DNA of 6,577 nt from Lentisphaeria bacterium (GCA_020056205.1 JAGVIF010000013.1:1-6577), one strand, 5' to 3'. Shown: positions 1 to 6,554, numbered from the stretch's first letter. Numbers and translations are program-made. The notes: generated by a model from the letters alone, not told the origin.

Positions 1-30
1 ATTTAGTGATTTGCGGATTTTTTAACCGTG

Positions 31-70
31 CAATCATTCAATCACCCAATCTCCCAGTCACCCAATCATT
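31..70. repeat. Five tandem 8-bp repeats (CAATCACC-like)
   Basis: Five contiguous 8-bp units start at 31, 39, 47, 55 and 63. All fit the pattern CARTCWYY, with best representative CAATCACC. The first and last units are identical (CAATCATT) and the inner ones differ by one or two bases. The array is non-coding, lies about 220 bp upstream of the first gene, and is followed 6 bp later by a second array of the same period. Function is unknown; arrays of this kind are often multicopy intergenic short tandem repeats. Confidence 0.8.
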
Positions 71-76
71 GGCGCT

Positions 77-100
77 CTGACACTTTGACACTCTGACACT
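77..100. repeat. Three tandem 8-bp repeats (YTGACACT)
   Basis: Three contiguous 8-bp units start at 77, 85 and 93: CTGACACT, TTGACACT and CTGACACT. The last unit runs into a T8 tract at 100-107. The unit sequence differs from the neighbouring 31-70 array but the period is the same, which suggests both arise by one expansion process. The middle unit contains TTGACA, a perfect sigma70 -35 hexamer, but no suitable -10 follows at 16-18 bp. Confidence 0.75.
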
Positions 101-144
101 TTTTTTTCGCGGTGTCTATTTCCACAGCGCAGCCAACGAAACAC

Positions 145-163
145 GGTCGCGGCGAGCGCGACC
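145..163. repeat. GC-rich inverted repeat (7-bp stem, 5-nt loop)
   Basis: GGTCGCG (145-151) is perfectly complementary to CGCGACC (157-163) around the loop GCGAG. A run of C follows rather than T, so it is not a classical intrinsic terminator on the plus strand. It may be a small dispersed intergenic palindrome or the hairpin of a terminator for an upstream gene outside the window. The base composition is much more GC-rich than the surrounding sequence. Confidence 0.5.
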
Positions 164-189
164 CCCCATCATCCATTCTTTAATCACAG

Positions 190-195
190 TATAAT
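190..195 (+). promoter_or_regulatory. Candidate -10 box (TATAAT) for the operon
   Basis: A perfect TATAAT hexamer lies about 100 bp upstream of the preferred start of the first gene. No TTGACA-like -35 sits 16-18 bp upstream (167-173 reads CATCATC-like sequence) and there is no extended -10 TG, so the call rests on the hexamer alone. If it is used, transcription would begin near 202 and give a leader of about 90 nt. The in-frame ATG at 194 overlaps this hexamer and could not then be the start codon. Confidence 0.3.
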
Positions 196-212
196 GTCAA
201 ATAAAATTTGCA

Positions 213-241
213 AACCGCTGTTTTGGCGGTTAGATTACCGC
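213..241 (+). promoter_or_regulatory. Two mutually exclusive leader hairpins
   Basis: AACCGC (213-218) can pair with GCGGTT (226-231). The same GCGGT (226-230) can instead pair with ACCGC (237-241). The central segment therefore chooses between two hairpins, an attenuator-like geometry just downstream of the candidate -10. The stems are only 5-6 bp and no T-tract follows the second one, so this could be chance. Confidence 0.25.
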
Positions 242-292
242 TTCAATTTTTACAAGCCTCAAGCTAACCGGGCCAATAATCCAAATAATTGT

Positions 293-2203
293 ATGATGAA
301 TAGCGGAATTAAAATACAGACAAAGCTTGACGAGGCTTTTCGTTTCAGGACATTGTCCGTAGTTTTCTTTTTTGAGGCTATTTTGCTGGGTTTTGTGGTT
401 GTATATTCCGGGATGATAAGGGGCTGGTTTGGCTCCGACATTTTCAATCTTGCCTTTTTGCCTCTTATTTTTGTAGTTATAAGCTCGGCTGTTTCGTATA
501 TTCTTGCCTCGCTGGAGTTGAAGTCCGCTTTTGAGGATGAGGAGAGGATTCTGATTGAAAAGAGGAGGGAGAATAGCGCTCTTGAAGTTGGGGAGGATGT
601 GCTTTTTGTGTCGAGGCGCTCGCTTGAAAATTTCCGCAAATATTCCCCTTATGTGATTGCCTTTTTGGAATTTGTCATTAGTTCCGTTTTTCTTTTTCTC
701 CTGTATAATTATTGGCAAAGGAGAATTGAACTGCCGGTTTCGGATGCTCCGGCGCAGGCGGCTTTTGTGAGCGGACTGCTTGCTTTTGTATGTCTTTTTT
801 CCGGAGTTTTCGCGATAGGGCAGTCCCGCGAGAGGGTCTTCCGTTGGTTCAGAGTTTCCGGGGCGTGGTTTCTGATGGCGTTTGCGATTTTCGCAGGGGC
901 TTCGGCCGGGATATTTTTGAGGAAGGCGGGGTATGGGCAATGGGATTCAGGCATAAGATTTTTTTTCTTTGTTCTGCTTGTCGTTGTCGGGGCGGAACTG
1001 TTCCTCAACTTTGTAATGGAATTTTATCGTCCGCGGGGAGAGAAAGAGACGAGACCTGTTTTTGAGAGCCGTTTTCTTGCCGTTTTTACGGAGCCCGGCG
1101 GGATAATGAGGAATATTGCGGAGACATTGGATTATCAGTTTGGATTTAAAATATCCGGCACATGGATTTATCGTTTTCTTAAGAATTCAATAGTTCCTCT
1201 TGTTATGTTGTGGCTGGCGTCTCTGTGGCTGATGACCTGCGTTACGGAGATATATTCCAATGAAGTTGGGATACGGGAGTCTTTCGGAGTGAGAGAGGAG
1301 GGCAAACCGCTTTCCGCCGGCATACATTTCAAATTGCCATGGCCTTATGGGAGAATAGTGCGGGTTCCGTCGAGGGATATACAAGAGCTGTTTATAGGGA
1401 TGAGCGGGGAAGAGAAGGAAGAAAAATCCGACGCTATACTTTGGACGGCGTCGCACTACCACAAAGAGGACAATTTTCTTGTGGCGTCGGACAAAGCTGT
1501 TTCCGAGAACGAAGTGCCGGTTTCGTGCATATCGTCGGTATTCAACATCCAGTACAGCATCAGGGAGTCCGGCGTATTGGATTACTCATACAGAAATAAA
1601 GATATTAGAGAGACAATACAATCGGTTACTGAGAGCGTCATCACAAAGTTTCTTGCGGGGAAGGATGTGCTCAAGATGCTTTCGATGGAAAGGTATTCGA
1701 ACAAAACTGAGATTAAGAAAAAACTTCAGGAGGCTTATGACGCGGCCGGATTGGGAGTGGAAGTGGGATTAGTAAATATTCTTGATGTTCACCCGCCGGT
1801 TGAAAAGGTGGCGCCGTCGTTTCAGGATGTTGTCGGCGCGATGGAAGAGAAAGAGACTGACATATTGAAGGCGAAGGCTTATGAAAATAAGGTTCTTCCG
1901 CTTGCCGAGGCCGAAAAGGCGAAAGTGATTATGGATGCCGAGACTGAGAGAAGGAACGTGGTGAAGCTCGCCGAATCCGAGAATGAGCGTTTTGTGAAGC
2001 AGCTGCAGGCATACCGCCAGATGCCGACTATGTTCAAACTGCGGGCATATCTTGATTTTTTCGAAAACGATTGCGCGAATGTCAGAAAGCTGGTGATAGA
2101 TTCCAGCATAGGACATAAGGTTTTCATACTCAATTTCGAGGAGAAGCAAAGGCTTGATCTTCTCGATGTTTCCATCGGCGATATCGCGCCTGAAAAAAAA
2201 TAA
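293..2203 (+). CDS. HflK-like SPFH protein with multi-spanning N-terminal membrane domain
   Basis: From ATG 293 the protein is 636 aa, far longer than typical HflK (roughly 320-420 aa). Residues 1-320 hold about seven hydrophobic segments (near 22-41, 50-72, 119-139, 155-176, 189-208, 221-241 and 298-319). The last is the HflK-style anchor. The SPFH domain follows (about 323-545) with the GIHFKLPWPYGRIVRV signature at 343-358. A charged Ala/Glu/Lys coiled coil (about 516-570) matches HflK in its EKETDILKAKAYENKVLPLA run, and AYRQMPTMFKLRAYLDFFE is the usual HflK C-terminal helix. The start is uncertain: ATG 194 is in frame and would add 33 residues, but only 3 of those 32 codons after the ATG begin with G, the region is Asn-rich and it contains TATAAT. 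Neither start has a clear Shine-Dalgarno sequence, and ATG 296 is adjacent. The stop is 16 nt before the HflC-like gene. The role as a membrane scaffold or protease modulator is inferred from the family. I do not recognise the N-terminal domain. Confidence 0.9.
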   Translation: MMNSGIKIQTKLDEAFRFRTLSVVFFFEAILLGFVVVYSGMIRGWFGSDIFNLAFLPLIFVVISSAVSYILASLELKSAFEDEERILIEKRRENSALEVGEDVLFVSRRSLENFRKYSPYVIAFLEFVISSVFLFLLYNYWQRRIELPVSDAPAQAAFVSGLLAFVCLFSGVFAIGQSRERVFRWFRVSGAWFLMAFAIFAGASAGIFLRKAGYGQWDSGIRFFFFVLLVVVGAELFLNFVMEFYRPRGEKETRPVFESRFLAVFTEPGGIMRNIAETLDYQFGFKISGTWIYRFLKNSIVPLVMLWLASLWLMTCVTEIYSNEVGIRESFGVREEGKPLSAGIHFKLPWPYGRIVRVPSRDIQELFIGMSGEEKEEKSDAILWTASHYHKEDNFLVASDKAVSENEVPVSCISSVFNIQYSIRESGVLDYSYRNKDIRETIQSVTESVITKFLAGKDVLKMLSMERYSNKTEIKKKLQEAYDAAGLGVEVGLVNILDVHPPVEKVAPSFQDVVGAMEEKETDILKAKAYENKVLPLAEAEKAKVIMDAETERRNVVKLAESENERFVKQLQAYRQMPTMFKLRAYLDFFENDCANVRKLVIDSSIGHKVFILNFEEKQRLDLLDVSIGDIAPEKK

Positions 2204-2211
2204 AAAGGGGG
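2204..2211 (+). promoter_or_regulatory. Ribosome binding site that fixes the HflC-like start
   Basis: AAAGGGGG sits 8 nt before ATG 2220 and directly after the TAA of the preceding gene. It selects 2220 over the in-frame upstream ATG at 2154, which would overlap the previous coding region by 50 nt and add 22 residues before the membrane anchor. It is the clearest Shine-Dalgarno sequence in the operon. Confidence 0.65.
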
Positions 2212-2219
2212 ATTCACGC

Positions 2220-3167
2220 ATGACTGAAAAACATACCAATAGCGGCAAACATTGGCCGACCGTTATTCTCGGAGCTATCGTGGCGATTATATTTTTGCTG
2301 ACCATATTTTCGTTTCAGGTCAATACTACGGAACACGCGGTCGTAACAACCTTTGGCAAGATAACCGGGACGAAGGACGCCGGCCTTCACTTCAGATGGC
2401 CGTATCCTATACAAAAAATAACCCGTTATGACAACAGGAAGCGTTGTTTCGAGGGGTTGACCGGAAAGATAGAGGAGACTTATACTGCTGACGGAAAAAG
2501 TGTTGTTGTGGGGGCTTACATAATATACAAGATTGCTGATCCTGAAATAGTTCTCCAGCGTCTTGGAACTGAAATTAAGGCGGAGGAGCGTCTGACAAGT
2601 TTGATGAGGACGGTTAAAAACGCGGTCTTGGGCAAATATGAGTTCAAGGAACTCGTGAACACGGACGCATCTAAAATCAAGCTTGATGAAATTGAACGAA
2701 AAATTCTTGAGGGGCTTGCCCCGCAGGCGAAAACCGAATACGGGATAGAGGTCAGCTGGGTCGGAATAAAATTTCTTGGCATTCCCGAGAAAATCTCTGA
2801 AAAAGTCTTCGAGAGAATGATAGCCGAGAGAAATGTGCTTGCCGAAAACTATCGTTCCGAGGGGAAAAAAATAGCGAAGAAAATCAGGGATGAGGCCGAC
2901 AACAAGCGCAAACAGATGCTTGCTGATGCGGAAGCGGAGGCGCGGATAATCAGGGCTGACGGCGACGCGAAGGCGGCGGCGTTCTACTCGGTTTTCAAGG
3001 AAGAGCCGGCCCTTGCCGAATTTTTGAGGAAGCTTGAGTCTCTCAGGAAGATAATGCCTGAGAAGACGACGTTGATATTAAATACCGAGGATTATCCTCC
3101 ATTCGACATATTGAATGCGAAAAGAATGCCCGGGACGAAAGGCGTTTCGGAAAAAAGTGGTGATTAA
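2220..3167 (+). CDS. hflC: HflC-like SPFH membrane protein
   Basis: The protein is 315 aa, a normal HflC length. Residues 14-32 form one N-terminal transmembrane anchor. The SPFH domain starts at about 34 (TTEHAVVTTFGKITG, then GLHFRWPYP at 55-63) and runs to about 200. Residues 196-256 are the hallmark HflC stretch: VFERMIAERNVLAENYRSEG, then a charged helix rich in DEAD/AEAEA and ending RADGDAKAAAFYSVF. HflC of E. coli has the equivalent FxRMRAER and RGEGDAEAA motifs. The C-terminal segment LAEFLRKLESLRKIMPEKTTLIL also fits. In E. coli, HflC pairs with HflK in a membrane cage around FtsH. Here it lies between two HflK-like genes and no protease is present. The gene symbol is given by family resemblance; orthology was not tested. 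The start is supported by AAAGGGGG 8 nt upstream. Confidence 0.92.
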   Translation: MTEKHTNSGKHWPTVILGAIVAIIFLLTIFSFQVNTTEHAVVTTFGKITGTKDAGLHFRWPYPIQKITRYDNRKRCFEGLTGKIEETYTADGKSVVVGAYIIYKIADPEIVLQRLGTEIKAEERLTSLMRTVKNAVLGKYEFKELVNTDASKIKLDEIERKILEGLAPQAKTEYGIEVSWVGIKFLGIPEKISEKVFERMIAERNVLAENYRSEGKKIAKKIRDEADNKRKQMLADAEAEARIIRADGDAKAAAFYSVFKEEPALAEFLRKLESLRKIMPEKTTLILNTEDYPPFDILNAKRMPGTKGVSEKSGD

Positions 3168-3185
3168 GTGAACGGAAAGAATGAA

Positions 3186-4295
3186 ATGAATGAATATGGA
3201 GCGGGGATGAAGGCTCTCGTCGGGCTTGTGCATTATTGTTTCGTAGTCCTGTCGGCTCTTATAATCCTGCTTATTGCGTGGTATATGACTTTTGCCGGTT
3301 ATTTCACTGTGAATCCGCAGGAAGCGGTTCTTGTCCTCAGGTTCGGAAAGATAACGGACGAGTTTCGTGAGGGTTGGCATTGGACATATCCGTATCCGGT
3401 ATGCAGGATAATAAAAATTCCAACCACCAAGCAGACCATAAAAATAAAGGCTTTCTGGCATAGACCCAACGTCAACGCGTTCAACAATCCTTCGAATAAT
3501 CAGGGGGGGCCGTTAAATCCGGCCGTTGACGGTTATCTTCTCACCGGCGACGCCAATATAATTCATACCGAGTGGGAACTGGTGTACGAAATAAACGATC
3601 CTACAAAATACTACACAAAAGTTCTTGGTACTCCAAATCCGGTTGAGGAAGACGAAACGGTTAAGGATCCGGCGACAGGGAAAAAAATTGGAACGCGCGG
3701 AGCGAGAACTATATTGAAATTTCTTCTCGACGAATCTGTGGTCGGAGTCTCATCCCGATGGAATGCTGATGAGGCGCTGTATAAAAATTCCTCCGAGTAC
3801 AACCGCCAAGTTTTGAATGAATTCAGGAAAAAACTGACAACCCTTGACATGGGCATCAATGCCGACACGTTGGAAGTGAACTTAACCGGAAAAACAGCGC
3901 CGCTGGCGGTAAATCCCGCATTTCAAAAAGTGATAGAGTCCGAGCAGGAAATGTCGAAAGATATACAAAACGCTAGGGAATATGCTGTCAAAAAAGAAAA
4001 TGAAGCGGACGCGGAAAAGTCCGATGTCATAGACAAAGCTAAAGGTTATCGCAGCAGGGTCGTATCCCAGGTGGAATCGGAAGAAATCTATTTTAAAAAA
4101 ATTCTTGATGAATACAGGAAAAATCGGGAAACCGTCATACTTGCCCTGTACACTGATGGAATCACTGATTTTTTGTTGAAAGTCAAAGACAAGTACATAA
4201 TTCCGTCCGGCGACGGGCAGGAGCTTAGGATAATGCTCAATCCGGAACCGGTTGTAACAAAAGAAGACACGGCAAAAGGCGGCGAAAATCAATGA
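3186..4295 (+). CDS. hflK: HflK-like SPFH membrane protein (second HflK paralogue)
   Basis: From ATG 3186 the protein is 369 aa. One transmembrane segment (about 16-40) leads into an SPFH domain beginning NPQEAVLVLRFGKITDEF (43-60), with EGWHWTYPYPVCRI at 62-75. LLTGDANIIHTEWELVYEI at 118-136 is the diagnostic HflK strand (family form: LTGDENIVxVxxxVxYRI). A charged loop with an ATGKKIG turn at about 148-170 and a Asn/Gly/Pro-rich loop at about 95-115 look like insertions relative to simple HflK. A coiled coil spans about 249-314. GTG 3168 abuts the preceding TAA and would add six residues (375 aa). I prefer ATG 3186 because the purine-rich GGAAAGA lies just upstream at 3174-3180, whereas GTG 3168 has no Shine-Dalgarno match. 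The stop overlaps the ATPase start by 4 nt (ATGA), which implies translational coupling. Partnering with the HflC-like protein is likely from the family but not shown here. Confidence 0.9.
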   Translation: MNEYGAGMKALVGLVHYCFVVLSALIILLIAWYMTFAGYFTVNPQEAVLVLRFGKITDEFREGWHWTYPYPVCRIIKIPTTKQTIKIKAFWHRPNVNAFNNPSNNQGGPLNPAVDGYLLTGDANIIHTEWELVYEINDPTKYYTKVLGTPNPVEEDETVKDPATGKKIGTRGARTILKFLLDESVVGVSSRWNADEALYKNSSEYNRQVLNEFRKKLTTLDMGINADTLEVNLTGKTAPLAVNPAFQKVIESEQEMSKDIQNAREYAVKKENEADAEKSDVIDKAKGYRSRVVSQVESEEIYFKKILDEYRKNRETVILALYTDGITDFLLKVKDKYIIPSGDGQELRIMLNPEPVVTKEDTAKGGENQ

Positions 4296-6268
4296 ATGAC
4301 GGCGAAAATATTTCGGCGCAGACCCGCTCCGTCGAAAACAATATAGGGGCGGTTTGCGCTTGCGGGGCGCATTCAGATTCGAACTTGAGCGACGGCTCCG
4401 CTCATCCGAGAAAAGTCGGAAGGCTCGGCGCTGTTCTGACCGGCGGAATTTTCATCCTCAATTCCTATACTCTCAGTTATCTTCAGCCGAATCAGCCTCT
4501 TTCCGCCGACATCAGCGCGGCAATTGGGGCGGTAATACTCGCGCTGCCAATATTTATCGCAGCCATAAAAGATATTGGGAAGGGAATCGTGCAGATGAAC
4601 GAGCTTGTGGCGATAGCCGTTCTCGCATCGCTTGCCGGAGGAAGCTTCAGGACAGCCGGTATAATTTGTTTCTTCCTGATGATAGCCATAATAATAGAAT
4701 CAAAAACGGCATTTGGAGCTCAACGTTCAATAGAGGAACTCATAAAACTTACGCCGCGTTCGGCGCGAAAAATCGTTGACGGCAAAGAGACGGAAATTGA
4801 TGTCCTCTCTCTCATACTCGGAGACACTATACGCATAAGGCCGGGAGAAAATTTCCCGATAGACGGAATAATAACCGCCGGAAACAGCACGGTTAATCAG
4901 GCGTCCATAACAGGAGAGTCGCTTCCTGTGGAGAAAGAGCCGGACAAGGAAGTTTTTGCCGGAACGCAGAACCTGACCGGAGTCCTCGATGTGAAGGTAA
5001 CCAAGGTTGGGAAAGACACGACGCTTGGCAAAGTTAAATCAATGATTATCGCGGCTGAAGGCACACGCCCTCCGATTGTCCGGCTCATAGACCTCTACGC
5101 CGGATATTATACGCCCGCAATAATTATGATTGCCGGCCTGACATGGTGGTTTAGCGGCGGAAACATGGACAATGTCATATCGGTTCTGGTTGCGTCGTGT
5201 CCGTGCGCGCTTGTGTTGGCCGCTCCGTCGGCGGTTGTTGCCGCCCTCGCTGCGGCGTCGCGTCTCGGTATTTTGATAAAAGATGTTTCATATCTTGAGC
5301 TTGCCTCAAAGATAAGGTCTATAGTGTTTGACAAGACCGGAACGCTTACCGAGGGTATCCTTTCAGTGGCAAGACTGAACCCGGTTGAAGGCGTAAAACC
5401 GGCGGAACTCCTTTATCTTGCCGCATCTGTTGAAAGCCATAGCAATCATCCGACCGCCAAGGCCCTCTCCAAACTTGCCGCGGAGGCGGGGATTTCATGC
5501 GGTCAGGTTAAAAATTTCGAAGAGATTCACGGCAAGGGCGTTTTAGCCGTTCTCGACGGAGAAAAATGTTTCGTGGGAAGGGGGGAATGGTTGAAGTCGC
5601 TTGGATTTGATTTGAGTTCCATCAGCGCCCCTGACGACGATGAAAGCGCCGGAATGAGCGTGGTATTTGTCGCGCGCGGAAACAAGGTTGCAGGCTGGAT
5701 TGGCTTGAAAGACACCCTGCGCAAGGAAGCCAAAGATGCCATAGCGGAACTCCGCAAACAAGGGGTCAGGCAATGTTCAATGGTAACAGGAGACCGCGCG
5801 TCGGTGGCTGAAAAAATCGGGAAAAGCCTTCAGGTGGACGAGATCAGGTCGGAATGTTTGCCCGACGACAAGGTCGCTTTCGTTAAAAACGCAAAGAAAA
5901 ATTACACAGTGGCAGTCGTTGGAGACGGGATAAATGACGCTCCGGCTTTGGCCGCCGGCGACATCGGCATAGCGATGGGCGCGATAGGCAGCGACATCGC
6001 GATAAACAGCGCATCCATAGCGTTGATGACCAATGATTTGAGAAGAATTCCAATGCTCATAAAACTTGCAAGACAGTCCGGAACAATAGTCAATCAAAAT
6101 CTTGCGTTCGGAGTATTCTTCATAGTGGCCGGAGTGAGTTTGTCGGTCTTCGGATACATGCCGCCTATAGCCGCGGCAATGCTTCATACCGTAAGCACAT
6201 TAGTGATAATTTTCAACAGCGCGAGATTAGTCAGAACCGGCGAAGAGCTGACCTCCGAAATAACCTAA
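4292..6268 (+). CDS. P1B-type heavy-metal cation-transporting ATPase
   Basis: This 658-aa inner-membrane pump would use ATP hydrolysis to move a transition-metal or heavy-metal ion. All catalytic motifs are present: TGES in the actuator domain (207-210), SCPCALV in the fourth core helix (302-308, with CPC at 303-305 as the metal site), phosphorylation motif DKTGT (347-351), the P1B-specific HP pair (386-387), TGD (499-501) and GDGINDAP (544-551). Hydrophobic segments near 47-63, 74-92, 103-117, 121-137, 271-288, 294-322, 603-621 and 625-645 give the usual eight helices. No heavy-metal-associated CxxC domain precedes the first helix; only a short tail with C22, C24 and H27. The last helix reads LHTVSTLVIIFNSARL rather than the Zn/Cd HDxG or Cu MxxSS forms, so the metal is unassigned. 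After CPC the usual GILIKGG is GILIKDVS. AGGCGG at 4277-4282, 9 nt upstream, serves as Shine-Dalgarno, and the ATG overlaps the previous stop. Confidence 0.95.
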   Translation: MNDGENISAQTRSVENNIGAVCACGAHSDSNLSDGSAHPRKVGRLGAVLTGGIFILNSYTLSYLQPNQPLSADISAAIGAVILALPIFIAAIKDIGKGIVQMNELVAIAVLASLAGGSFRTAGIICFFLMIAIIIESKTAFGAQRSIEELIKLTPRSARKIVDGKETEIDVLSLILGDTIRIRPGENFPIDGIITAGNSTVNQASITGESLPVEKEPDKEVFAGTQNLTGVLDVKVTKVGKDTTLGKVKSMIIAAEGTRPPIVRLIDLYAGYYTPAIIMIAGLTWWFSGGNMDNVISVLVASCPCALVLAAPSAVVAALAAASRLGILIKDVSYLELASKIRSIVFDKTGTLTEGILSVARLNPVEGVKPAELLYLAASVESHSNHPTAKALSKLAAEAGISCGQVKNFEEIHGKGVLAVLDGEKCFVGRGEWLKSLGFDLSSISAPDDDESAGMSVVFVARGNKVAGWIGLKDTLRKEAKDAIAELRKQGVRQCSMVTGDRASVAEKIGKSLQVDEIRSECLPDDKVAFVKNAKKNYTVAVVGDGINDAPALAAGDIGIAMGAIGSDIAINSASIALMTNDLRRIPMLIKLARQSGTIVNQNLAFGVFFIVAGVSLSVFGYMPPIAAAMLHTVSTLVIIFNSARLVRTGEELTSEIT

Positions 6269-6328
6269 GTTTTGCGGTTCAATCGGCCGAATTTAAACCA
6301 AGTTCTTGATAATAAACAAGGTATGAAC

Positions 6329-6369
6329 GTAAATATTCACCGAAAGGACAGGGTTCGGTGAATATTTAC
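6329..6369. repeat. Perfect palindrome: 16-bp stem, 9-nt loop
   Basis: Positions 6329-6344 (GTAAATATTCACCGAA) are the exact reverse complement of 6354-6369, separated by the loop AGGACAGGG. It lies 60 nt after the ATPase stop, so a transcript end or RNA-stabilising role for the operon is possible. No T-run follows on either strand, which argues against a standard intrinsic terminator. Its perfection and its position beside a gene remnant suggest a REP-like or IS200/RAYT-type mobile palindrome as an alternative. Which is right cannot be settled from one copy. Confidence 0.7.
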
Positions 6370-6390
6370 ATCTAATAAAATGCGCAATAG

Positions 6391-6543
6391 TTTATTTTTC
6401 CACAAAAAACATCTCGTTGGCATGATGGATTTGTAATCACCGCCTATCTTCTCGACATAAAACCAAAGGGGGAAATAATATTGATACGAAAAGATGGCAG
6501 AAACATCGTTGGCCTGACGATATTGAACGCCAGTAGTAGATAA
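6391..6543 (+). pseudogene. Start-less ORF tail, probable remnant of a small gene
   Basis: After a TAG at 6388-6390, a frame of 50 sense codons runs to TAA at 6541-6543 with no ATG or GTG, and its only TTGs come late. The translation is protein-like, especially WHDGFVITAYLLDIKPKGE (about residues 10-28). This weakly recalls the GFVVTAY..D..KKGE end of small phage/toxin-type nucleases of the PBECR class, a resemblance from memory only. The upstream part would have to come from another frame: ATG 6380 opens an 18-codon frame ending at TAA 6434-6436 that overlaps it, consistent with a frameshift or truncation. The palindrome at 6329-6369 lies just upstream. An alternative is a genuine 20-aa peptide from TTG 6481, which has AAAGGGGGA at 6465-6473, 7 nt ahead. 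I cannot assign a function. Confidence 0.3.
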
Positions 6544-6554
6544 TAATAAGAATA

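Noticed and set aside
85..90. TTGACA as a -35 promoter element
   Set aside because: It is part of the 8-bp repeat unit, and no -10-like hexamer follows at 16-18 bp (the expected position reads CGCGGT).
100..107. T8 run as the tail of an intrinsic terminator
   Set aside because: No GC-rich hairpin precedes it; the upstream sequence is the direct-repeat array, which does not self-pair convincingly.
229..235. GTTAGAT as an integron R' core (GTTRRRY)
   Set aside because: No matching RYYYAAC left arm or extended imperfect palindrome is visible upstream, and a 7-base degenerate match is expected by chance at this length.
194..292. Extending the first gene to ATG 194
   Set aside because: Only 3 of the 32 codons after that ATG begin with G, the stretch is Asn-rich and hydrophilic, it has no Shine-Dalgarno and its ATG overlaps TATAAT. 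It remains possible but is less likely than 293 or 296.
230..940. Long minus-strand ORF (236 codons) antisense to the first gene
   Set aside because: The translation is low-complexity, rich in Arg, Lys, Pro and Asn, with no recognisable domain, and it lies opposite a strongly supported membrane-protein gene.
1769..2305. Minus-strand ORF (178 codons) spanning the junction of the first two genes
   Set aside because: It mirrors the coiled-coil and SPFH coding sequence of the plus strand, shows no family motifs and crosses a well-supported gene boundary.
3168..3185. GTG start immediately after the HflC-like stop
   Set aside because: There is no Shine-Dalgarno upstream of the GTG, while ATG 3186 has GGAAAGA at a workable distance. 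It is kept as an alternative in the gene entry.
5777..6187. Minus-strand ORF (136 codons) opposite the ATPase C-terminal half
   Set aside because: It is opposite the GDGINDAP-containing region, which is unambiguously coding on the plus strand, and its product has no recognisable features.
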